The translations under genes and the position numbers were made by a program. The notes under the pieces were generated by a model that searched no databases, was not told the DNA's origin, and worked only from the letters and a program-made list of their open reading frames with translations. A stretch of 64,000 nucleotides of DNA. It comes from Pararge aegeria (taxonomy: Eukaryota > Arthropoda > Insecta > Lepidoptera > Nymphalidae). Numbering within the stretch: the stretch's first letter is position 1; every line of letters starts with the position of its first letter. The stretch lies in the NCBI RefSeq assembly GCF_905163445.1, contig NC_053197.1, positions 3,348,001-3,412,000 of the forward strand, in the 5' to 3' direction. Below, one piece after another: positions 14,301 through 26,300 of this stretch.

Positions 14301-17300
14301 AAATAGGCAAGTATACTTTCACTGTTGTTTTACTTATCTTATTTAAACTGTGTAGTGATAGACATGATAAACATTTAAATGTACTCTTTATTTGCAGAAA
14401 ACGAACGCGCCCTAACAGAAGTCCATACGCAACTGCAAATGAATCTCAACAGAGAGAGATCGCGTATGATAGAAGAGAATAGAGCAACTCTAGAAACTTT
14501 GAGAGAAGAGCATACGAGTAGAGTTACTGAGTTGAGACATGATTATAGGGCTGAGGTAAAGTTTACTTTATTGCGGTCTTTTTAATTTTAAGGTCTTCAA
14601 GCTCTAAAATAGGTCTCATTAAAATGTTGGTAACTTTTGTTAAGGCTTTTTTTACTACATTCAATAATAGTTTTTAATAATAATTTGCAACCAAAAGTAA
14701 ATAATTGTTGTAAAATAGACGTAAAGTAACAGGTTAAAAAAATACTATATACGTATCTAGATGAAAAAAATTTAAAGCGGTGAGCGCTGTAGATTTAAGT
14801 GGGAGGTCTCAGGTTCGTTCAGGTGAAATTTGGATATTATTATCCCAAATTCTTCTGTTTTTTTTCTGGTCTGATCTGGTGGGAGGATTCTGCTTTGGCT
14901 AGTTATCACCCTACCGACAAAGACGTGCCGGTAATCGATTTAGCATTCCGTTAGTATGTTGCGTAGAAACTGATTAGGGATATAGGTTTAATATAACTGC
15001 CATAACAACAAACAAAAGCAGAGAAACAGGTCAGCCCGACACCATCTTAGGCTGCATAATCACTTCACACTGTGACACTTCACATAATCACTGTTCACAC
15101 CAGCAGGTGCGATTGCAGTCAAGGATTAACTTGTAGTGAAATAAAAAAAAAAACAAAGAGGCAGAGTCGAAATCATAAATGTCGAAATTCTCCCCCTATT
15201 TCGAAACTGCTGTCTATTTCATAATTAGAACATTTCAATACCGAAGTAGGTAAAAACCACCCCCTGAAAACCAGCACCGCAGCTCGCGGAGGTTTCGTGC
15301 TGAGGCGGAACCATATTTGTCCACATGCCTACTGTTCTTTTTTTTTTTTTTTTAGTTATATTTTTGTCTATAACTTGTAAGCAATTATGTGGTGAAATAT
15401 AAAATTTATTTTTATCTTTCTAAAAAGAAGTTTATTAATAAAGGTGGAACGTCTGAGAACACAGCACGGGTGTCACCTAGAGGAACTACGGGCTCGGTTG
15501 GCGGGCGAGAGGGCTGCAGCCGCTAGGATACACGACGATAGATCCACGCACGAGAAATACAAGTGCTTGAAGGAGAAATACGCGAGGCTCAAACACGACG
15601 TTAAGGTAATCCAAGAACAAAAAAACCCAAGCATTCAAAAAATTCAAAATTTATTTATTTCAAGTAGGCTTAATATAAACACTATTGAAATTTTAAGTAT
15701 GTCTGTTTGACTACCACCGGTTCTGAAGGCAGTTTCTACCGAGAAGAAGCCGGCAAGAAACTCAGCAGTTGCTCTTTTCCAACATAATTATACATGTCGG
15801 AGTTTGATTAGAATCAGAATTTTTAAAAAGGTCATGACCGCTGACTCCTTTAGAGCCATCGGCCATGTTTTCTTTATTCATTTTTAATCACAAATAAAAT
15901 AATAGAAATCAAGTGAAATGACTTATTAATCTTAACCTAATTTTATTACTTCGATGAATTTTAAATCTAACAGGGTAATTTTAATTTGACTGTAAATAAA
16001 AAGACAAAGCAATTAATATTTGATTTATAGTTTAGTTAATCTCGAAACGAATAATTTAACAAACAATCAAAAATCAAGTAAAATTATTAAAAAAAATAAT
16101 CGCACAAAAATAGAAATGAAAGACCTCACCGCTCGAGCGCTCGACACAAAAGGTGTCTGAGCTCCGCCGCGTTCGGTCTTAAATAAGCGAGTGCACGTGT
16201 CACGAATCCCCACTCTCGTAACTCAGAGGCGACAAAGTTGCTTCGTTATTGCACTCATTTATTTTTACAATGTTTTCTAAGTTGCGTAATAATTTAAATT
16301 ACAATGCAGTTATTAATTTTAAAATATGAAACGATTTTACGGAGGTCTAAAACCTCTCAGAAATAATATTAACCAAAATGCAAACTTAATAATTTATTTC
16401 CTGCGTCAAAATGTCATCCATTAACAATTCATAAATACTTTTTGTAGCTAGTTTGTTTTAGTAGAAATTAAAACTATTTAAAATCAAATCATTGCAACAA
16501 CATTCTACCTTTAAATCATTAATTGTTACCCAAGTTTATATTAAATGGTTGGGAAAGTAAGGTTATAATAAAGAAGCAGTTTTGGATAACCATATTACAA
16601 TAAAACTATCAAGACCTATGAGCTAATTTGTTTACGTCTAGATGTAAATTTCACGCCTTGGTATATCCGCGGCGACACGGCCATACTGATGTGCGGTGCG
16701 TGCTCTGCGCCGTGTATCTGTAATGAAACTGATTTGTTTTAGTCTAGCTAGGTACTTCCACAGTAAACCTAGGTATTTATTATCTATAGTTTCACATTAA
16801 TATTTTGGTAATTTGTAACTCAATATTAATTCATCTGTTATCTAAATTATAAATGCATGGATTAATCGGCTCAATACTCTAGCATTACGCAAACCAGTAC
16901 ATAGGAAATTTATTTGGTTACTTTAATACTTGGATTTTTATTGTTGGATATGGATCGTCTAAACGATCTTCTATCTAGTCTTCTTAATATGGCTTTGGGG
17001 CATCACTCGAACACACACAACATCTTTCTAATTCGTTATAGAACGTCTCCACCCGCCTATAACATTATCTTAGTAATATTTGCCCAACAGTAGGGTTGTT
17101 CTTTTAGTAATGTTTGCCCAACAGTAGGGTTGTTCTTTTAGTAATATTTGCCCAACAGTAGGGTTGTTCTTTTAGTATTATTTGCCCAACAGTAGGGTTG
17201 TTCTTTTATTATTATTATTTGCCCAACAGTAGGGTTGTTCTCTTATTATCATTTGCCCAACAGTAGGGTTGTTCTTTTATTATTATTTGCCCAACAGTAG

Positions 17301-20300
17301 GGTTGTTCTTTTATTATTATTTGCCCAACAGTAGGGTTGTTCTTTTCGTGGTTGTATGACGCCTCCACATCGTCAACAACAAGTTTTGTGGTTGTGGGTC
17401 GGATCCGCACGCCAAAGGCATCTTTTCAGATGAGCTATTTGAACACCACCATGTGTGTAAATAGCTTAGTAAGCATATTAATTAAACCAGTGACTAGTAA
17501 TTATTATTATTGGAAATAGAACAATAATAAGACCACGTGTTAAATAATTTAAAAGCAACTAGTGTGAAAAGAGCTCACCAGATTACGATGGATTCACCAA
17601 GCAGCCAGAGACAACTAGTCATCTTGAGAAGAATCGTTAGCTTCCGCTGGGCGAGTCGATGGACTAGTTTCCTGTTCGTTTGGCTGGGCTTCTATCTGTA
17701 CAGATTCAAGTTCGTTAGACGGCGACACGGTCATCAACCTTTCGCTACTGTATCCCGGCTGTGGTGCTCGACGTAGTTGGTCGTGAGCTACTTTTCGAGG
17801 ACGTCCGTGATGACCAATAACTTTCTTCACAAGGTAGCGGTCATTATCGAGTACTCTATGGATTTCATAAGGCATGCTGAACTTTGGATCAAGTGAAGTT
17901 TGGTTCCTTGGGTTATTCTTGATCAGAACAAAATCTCCTCTCTGAAACCTTTGTATTTTTGCTCTTCCTCTTTCAAACCTTTCTTTATCTTTACCAGCCG
18001 CTTCAACCATCCTTTGTTGAATTCGCCTCTGAATTGTTTCAAAATCGATTATCTGGTTGTCAAAATCTACCAAGTTCAGTAGTTCTGGCGGTACACAATT
18101 CTGGCGTCGAGTCAGCAGTGTGAGTGGAGCGATACCAGTTGTTTTGTGCACCGTACAATTAAATGCTAACTGTAGACTTTCAAGGGCAGTATGCCACTCA
18201 GCTACCTCATAGTTTTTGATCATTATTAGACCATTTTTCAATGTGGCCAGCATTCGTTCCACTTGGCCGTTAGCTCGACTGATTCCGGGTGCAATTGAAT
18301 GTATTTCTATGCCGTACTTATCGCAATAGTTCTTGTACTCGCCAAGGAATTCACGTCCACCATCTACCACTACTTGCTTCGGTGCTCCGAATAGGTGTAT
18401 CACTTGTTTCAGAGCTCCAAGAGCGCTATGCTGACTTTTATCGTTAGCGTAACGAAGCAATACATACTTGGTGTAGGCATCGATGGTGACCACGACGTAT
18501 TCCTGGTCTTGAGGTGTCCCAAGCTTCCCAGTGATGTCCATGTGGATCACCTCGAACGGTACTGTTGGCTTTGGTATGGAATGTAACTGTACCTGCGTTG
18601 CCCCAGAAGACTGCTTAGATATCCTGCATACCACACAATTGTCGACGAATTCTCGGATAATGGTGTTCATCTTATCAAAGTAATAGGTTTCTTTTATCTT
18701 ACCAAGAGTTTTCTCCCAGCCTACGTGCTTAAGAGCGGTATGAAAAGTGTTTATCAGGCTCCATTGGAAAGATTTAGGAACCATAGTAAGCTTCTGTGCA
18801 CCTAACACCTGGTCTGTCCTTACATACTTGAGGGCGTTACCTTCGAGAACGTATCCGGGTACCGCTTCACCGTTGTGCAGGGCATCTATGATTGGTCTGA
18901 GCTGAGGGTCTCGATGCTGCTCCACAACGAGCCATTCCAAATTTCTTGTCATCACGTTGACCGTAAAGGAGTTGGGGTTTCGGCTGAAAAAATCAGCATG
19001 CTGCATACGCTCGCCTTTCCTGTACTCTATTTCGAACTCGAAATTCTGTAGGTAAGCCCACCATCTATGAATCCTTGGTAGAAGATCTTTTTTATGCTCT
19101 GAAGCTTTTAAGGCATTACAATCTGTAATGACTTTGAACTTACGCCCGTAGAGGTAGTGTCGAAAGTGCTTGATTGCTCGCACAACGGCTAGTGTCTCCA
19201 GCTCATAGGAGTGATATCTGCTTTCAATGTCAGTCGTCCGCATACTGAAATAGGCCACGACGTGTTGTCGACCATTGATTACCTGCACGAGAACCGCTCC
19301 GAATCCAAGACAGCTGGCGTCGGTGTGGAGTTCAATTGGTTCGCCTTCCCTAAATATTGTTAGTACAGGGCTAGAAGTTAAATGATGGATGACTTTTTGA
19401 CGTACCTCTTCATGGTCATTTGTCCAGGACCACTTAACTCCTTGCTTTGTTAAATTGTACAAGGGAACCATTATGCGTGCGAAATCTGGGATAAATCTAC
19501 GGAAATAACCCGCGAGACCATTAAATTGACGAACCTGCTTTACGGAGGTTGGAATTGGAGCTTTTAGTAGGGCATCAACCTTTTTGGGACTTGGGTGAAC
19601 TTTACCGTCTTCTATTATATTACCAAGGTACTCAATGGATCGCTTAAAAAATGAACATTTTTCGACATTAATTGAAAATCCTGAATCTCGTAAAGCAATA
19701 AAAATTCTTTCAAGATATGTAAGACCAGAGGGAAAATCATAGCTCTTACTAATGACATCATCAATGTAGACTTGAGCTATACTATCTATACCATTGTGGG
19801 CACTACCAGGGTTAAGAAGTTGTCCTAAAGCACGATTAATACATCTTTGGTACACTGAAGGTGCATTACAAAGGCCAAACGGCATAGTTAAATATTCGTA
19901 TAACCCGTCGGGTGTGATGAACGCTGTTTTTTCTATTGATTCAGGGGAAATTGGGATTTGGTGGAAACCAGATGCCATATCGAGTGTATGGAAATATTTA
20001 CCACCTGCTAATTGGTCTATTTGGTCTCCTATAAGAGGTAGTGGATAGTGGTCACGAATGGTATTAGAGTTCAACTCTCGGTAATCAACACACAATCGAT
20101 CGTCACCGTTCTTCTTCTTTACTAGAATAATCGGGCTAGAGTAAGGGGATTTACTTTCTCTAACTATGTGGTTCTCGATCAACTCTAAAACAATAGACTT
20201 AACTTTTTGGCGCTCAATGGGGGTTAATCGGTAAGGCTTACGTTCTACATATTTATCTGGGTTTTTCAAACGAATTTCGAGCTGTCCAGTATTAACGCGG

Positions 20301-23300
20301 GTTTTTGCAAAACCATTAGTAAAGAGATACGAATATCGGTTAAGTAGTGACAGTAATTGATCAATCTCAGATTGGTCAGATAAGCCATGGTTTAAGTTAC
20401 TGAAAATTGAACTATTAGAACGAACATGCATGATTTGGGGCTGTGATACTAATGTCGCAGTGTTGAGAGTTATAATTACGCTTAAATCGGTATTGCTCAG
20501 TAAGTCTGATCCAATCAACACATTAGTTGTCATTTCAAAGTCGGGTAGTACATGAAAAAGTATTTCTACATTAATATTATTGATAGTACAAACAGTTTTT
20601 AGCGTATTTGTAGATATGACGGGTACTGGGCCTAATCCACGTAAATAATTTACTACCTGCTGCCTACGTCCTGGAATCTTCTTAGCGACAGTCTCTCGCA
20701 TCACCGAACACTCAGCACCGCTGTCAAAAACTGTGTCAATTTCCATTTTCCCAACATGCATACGCATAGTATTTAGCTTACCTTTGTTATCGTTGGTTAT
20801 GGAGTTTACGTTGGAGGCAACTTGTTTTTCACGACGAAAACGGGTATCAAAAGTGTGACCAGGTTTAGCACAAAATGAGCAATATTTACTTACGTTGACA
20901 GCGGTGGTTGGTGCCGTGCTGCTGGATGGAATAGGTTGTTTTATTTGATGGCTAGATTCATTTCTGTTTCGACAGTTTTGCCAGACATGACCTAACTTAT
21001 TACAGAAACTACATTGAGGAATGTTTCTATGATCTTGAGAGAATCTAGCTCGTTTCTGAGGGGGCGTATTTGAATGCGGAGGAGGCATGTTAGGGCGTTT
21101 AGTTCTGATGGAAGATGCCACTGAAATCAGTTCAGGTACAGTCTTGGCCCTAACATTCATCAATTCTATCCTCAGACGTTCGTCACTTACCATTCCAATG
21201 ACGGCTTCCACTGCATCACTGTTGTCCAATTTGTCTTTGGTAACTCGTCTCCACAGTAACCAACCTTCGGACAAGAATTCTGAAATATTCTTATTGGGGC
21301 TATAAATATGTTCTCGAAATTTGAGGATATCGCGAGAGTACCTATTTTCTGGTTCAAAGGTTGTTATAATGGTCTCACGAAGTTCGTCCCAAGTGGAGGT
21401 AGTGACTAACCAGTTGTCAGCCCATATACGAGCACGTCCTTTGAGTAAGCTATTTACTTTCATCCGGATGTCGTAATCAGTAAGTTTGTACGTACTTACA
21501 GCCGTAGAGATGTGATTGCACCATTCACGTACACCAACGCTGCCATCTGGGTCAAAGGAAGGTAAAAATATGTCCGTTATCTTTACCCTCTCACTTGGCT
21601 TCTGTAGAAGACGATCGCTCATGCTCTGCATCATGGTCATCATCTGCAAAAAGAACTGGGGAGGTATAACGTTACCAATCGATGGCAATGCTACAGGGTC
21701 CGTAGGTGACGTTTGACTGATTTGTTGAGGCGTAACTGCTGAAGAAACATCTGCACTGGAAGGTCCTATGATAATGTCAGGGTCTGTAACATTATGACCG
21801 GCAGAAAGGGATCGCAGGAGCGATCCCACTTCTGATGTCGGAGTTTGATTAGAATCAGAATTTTTAAAAAGGTCATGACCGCTGACTCCTTTAGAGCCAT
21901 CGGCCATGTTTTCTTTATTCATTTTTAATCACAAATAAAATAATAGAAATCAAGTGAAATGACTTATTAATCTTAACCTAATTTTATTACTTCGATGAAT
22001 TTTAAATCTAACAGGGTAATTTTAATTTGACTGTAAATAAAAAGACAAAGCAATTAATATTTGATTTATAGTTTAGTTAATCTCGAAACGAATAATTTAA
22101 CAAACAATCAAAAATCAAGTAAAATTATTAAAAAAAATAATCGCACAAAAATAGAAATGAAAGACCTCACCGCTCGAGCGCTCGACACAAAAGGTGTCTG
22201 AGCTCCGCCGCGTTCGGTCTTAAATAAGCGAGTGCACGTGTCACGAATCCCCACTCTCGTAACTCAGAGGCGACAAAGTTGCTTCGTTATTGCACTCATT
22301 TATTTTTACAATGTTTTCTAAGTTGCGTAATAATTTAAATTACAATGCAGTTATTAATTTTAAAATATGAAACGATTTTACGGAGGTCTAAAACCTCTCA
22401 GAAATAATATTAACCAAAATGCAAACTTAATAATTTATTTCCTGCGTCAAAATGTCATCCATTAACAATTCATAAATACTTTTTGTAGCTAGTTTGTTTT
22501 AGTAGAAATTAAAACTATTTAAAATCAAATCATTGCAACAACATTCTACCTTTAAATCATTAATTGTTACCCAAGTTTATATTAAATGGTTGGGAAAGTA
22601 AGGTTATAATAAAGAAGCAGTTTTGGATAACCATATTACAATAAAACTATCAAGACCTATGAGCTAATTTGTTTACGTCTAGATGTAAATTTCACGCCTT
22701 GGTATATCCGCGGCGACATACAATTTAACAATCATTGTTTTATTATGAAAATTAAGCTTAATTTGCTATACTCCGCTATAATAAATTACACCATACAGAT
22801 TCTCCTGCTTTTTCGCGGAGTTCAAAAGTTGACGAAGTCGACACATGAAACGTACATATTGCAAACCAAACTCAGAATGTAAGACAGTGCTTTTAAATTG
22901 CAGATGTCAATCGAAAGGCGGAATAAAAGACGCGAAATGAGTATGACAACGGGATCCGAGACTGAAAAATCTAATTCTCACAAAGCTAACCAATCGCTAG
23001 AAAGGTAATCTTAATTTTGACGTCTTATTTACCTGAAAGACGTGTATGCGTATGAATACGTTTGTCAATGATTGTTTTAACATTATTTAGGTCTACACCC
23101 TTGTTGCTGTTGCCATAGTAATCCGTGACCCCGTTTGACCTTGAATGTAAACAACTATGTTATGGTTGTCCCTGCCTATTTTTTAGGACAACCTTGTACA
23201 GTTAGTTATTTTTCTTAAAGATCTCATAAAAAGGTGGAACTTCCGTTTAAATTTTTCATTAATATTAACACTGTAATACCCCTTTCCAAATAACTAGCTA

Positions 23301-26300
23301 CACATTTATGGATGCTTGATTTAACACATTTTGTTTGAAAATTCTGGAAACAAATTTCTTAACAATTTTCTTTTCAATTACTACTAAACTTAATTTTCGC
23401 TCATATAAAAAGGCTGTCATTGTATGGGTCTAACTAAACAATAAATCTTGGCAAAGAACTGCCTATCAGCTTATTTTTCATTATATCGCTCTTGGGGCCT
23501 GTCACATAAAACTGTAAAAATCATCGTTTTTTTATTTATTAAAATTTTATTTCCAGATGTAAAGAACTAAATGAAACGACATCAGTTAGCGTGGTTATAG
23601 AAGCGGAACCGACTAGAATTAGGAACAACAATCCAACTATAAAGTTCAACGATAACGAGACATCGTACTCGGAAAGCAACGCCCCTAAATCTGTTGACAA
23701 TAACAACGATGATTGGAAACTCAGAAGGGATAATGTGAGTAAAAAACATACTATATAATAGATCTAAAATATACTATATATAAACAATCAAATGTCAGGT
23801 GAAGTGAATTTAAATGGCAAAATTCGTTAGCGCAAATTATTAAACATAATGAATAGCAGACCTTCTTGATTTACATTGAGATTTGAAATACAACCAATTC
23901 AAGTAACTCCTACTTTTTCGCCAATAAAACCCGGCTAAGTTTGTTGTGGGCTTAAACAAATTTTAAATGTCTTCTCTAAAAACTACTGCTAGTACTTTGG
24001 GAAAAAAAATAGTTTTAAAAAAAATTAACATATTTCTAATGTATGTGTATTAAACATAGTATATAAATGTTTCTTTTTCTTATAAATTGCAGACCTTACA
24101 ATCGGACACATCACAAATATCAGCGTTGAAACATCCACGTACGAAAAGGAATAGTGTGGCCTTCAGAGAACCACCCAGGCGGAGGAGAGAAAGAGACAGA
24201 GACGGAGGTATATCAGGATGTCTAACAAATCACATAAATAAAACCTTAGTTCTTGCTTATAACAAGCGACACTACAGTTTAAAATCTGTTACATTTTTTA
24301 TTGACTTGTGGTGTCACGTGACCCCGAAGGAAGCGTTTACGCGGCATTTTTTGTTTACATGAATACAATTTGAGATATAAAAGCACTCAAATAACCTATT
24401 CTTAAATATTGTATTCTTTATTTCGCTTCAGGTGCCACAACTGATTGTCAAGATTCTTCTGATGCAACTACAGCTGATGACAAACCAAAAGAGGCAATCA
24501 ACGGTAAGTGTAATATAATATAATTTAATTTAGCTCGACATGACTCCATTATTAAAACATATTATCTAGGAACATCTGCCATAATCAATGTATAATGATA
24601 TTAATGTTGCTGTTTCGAGGTTCTTTTAAGCTGCAGCCGTAATAACCAAAAATAAAGATCAGATTCAGATAGAAAACTTTAATTTACATTGACTTTTTCA
24701 CTCGTTGACTATAAACTGATATCTTACGCCCGAATGATTATTAATTTAGTCCAAAACGCTTCAGATGGGAGAAGTGCTATCTTTATCTACAGGGAAAAGT
24801 AGAAAAAGAATAGCACTATAATCTAATGAATTACATCCGTAATCAATACATATTAATTTCGGGAACTAAAGTGAATGAAGCCATCTTAAATCCAGAATTA
24901 TCAACCTTGAAACCTCCGCAATATTTGATTTCGCATATGACGGGAAATAGTTCGTTGTGGGTTTTTTAACATTTTATCAAAGAAAAGCAACAAACGAACA
25001 TATCTCTAACCTAATATACACCGACCTCACATTCACCTCATGATCGTAGTTTAGATTATTAATGTGAAAAAGGTGAAAATTATTTGCAGGTCACGGCAGA
25101 CGTAGGTGTTTTACAAGATTAAAATCTGCGTCCACATCGCGTCTTAACTATTCACCTAAGTATGTGCAAATATGAAATAAGTGCATTTATTTTTTCTTTT
25201 CAAATTAATCTATCACCCTTCTCGAGCTTACTTCGCTATAAATTTTCGCAGAATTCCGTAAACTTATTTCTGCTTTGATCAATGTTTTGATTTCACAATC
25301 GTTAATTCTTAATTGATTTTCCTAATTTAAAAATATCTTATCGTTTCTCAATATGTTTGTTTAGTTATGTTTTATTTGCATATTGCAAGTGAGTATAAAG
25401 GTTTGTAAAATACAGAAAAACCGTGCAGTGTCTTGGCACTCAGGAATGAATAAAGTGGTTAGTGGTTCTGGGTCTGAATCCCTGATTGGGTGATTGTGGA
25501 AATATAGAATTTCTGAAGTTATACTATCATGCGGCAACCTGAACATCAACGTTCAGGTTTCATAGAGCGTTTCCATCTTATAACCTTCAGGTGAGATAGA
25601 AGTCAAGCGATAATTTGTCATCGAATAAAAAAAAGAATATACTCTAATGTTCGAGTAGAGAAGACTACGCCACTTGTGTATTTTCGAGTTATAAATAAAT
25701 GAGTAAATTTTAACATTGGTGGTTCTATTTACTTGCACATTTGACTTGTTTACTTGACTGGATAAACCCTAGCATATATAGCAGTTTTAAAAGGAAAACC
25801 TAAATATCCTACAACCCTTCAATTTTTAATAAATCTAAGCTTAAATCAATAATTTAATGAAATAGGGATAAGTAATTTATTTCATTAATGGAACCCAAAA
25901 GAGTGGGAACTGTGATGTTTTGAATACGGGGAAAGAATTCAGTTTCAGTTTATTCTCACAAAGGGCTGATAAAAATTTCTGGTTGCGTAGCTTTTGAAAA
26001 TAAGTTTTCCATAAGCTGCACCGAAAAGTTCGTAGACTATTTTCGTCACCACGTGTGGACCATTCCAGTATTAGTTTACTGACTCCATTAATAACTGTAA
26101 CCTTATTAAACTAGTTCATTTTTAACCACAATTATTTTGTTACATGTAATGACCATGTTTATTTGGTTCTTCTGTTCAGGCGTGGCGAAGGTTGGTCCAG
26201 TCCATTAGAATCGTTAAGGCAACAGTTGCGCAAATTAGATGACTTAGAAGATCAGTTTCCGGATTTGGCGTGTCAACCGGCTTATAGTTTACGATATCCA

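Larger units (their letters stand above)
15795..22718 (-). mobile_element. Complete Ty3/gypsy LTR retrotransposon, antisense in CEP164 intron 11
   Basis: 6,924 bp. Two 883-bp LTRs (15795-16677 and 21836-22718) start TG and end CA and appear identical throughout. They are flanked by the 4-bp duplication TACA (15791-15794 and 22719-22722). One uninterrupted gag-pol frame runs 21922-17615; no env-like frame follows. The element reads right to left. Primer site, tandem array and LTR promoter are annotated separately. Matching LTRs and an open frame indicate recent insertion. A Mdg3-like affiliation is suggested by the tRNA-Leu-like primer site, but is inferred. Confidence 0.95.

Noticed and set aside
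17068..17346. CRISPR-like regularly spaced repeats
   Set aside because: The window is animal nuclear DNA, the spacers are short AT-rich variants of one another, and the array sits in a retrotransposon 3' region. It is a tandem repeat.
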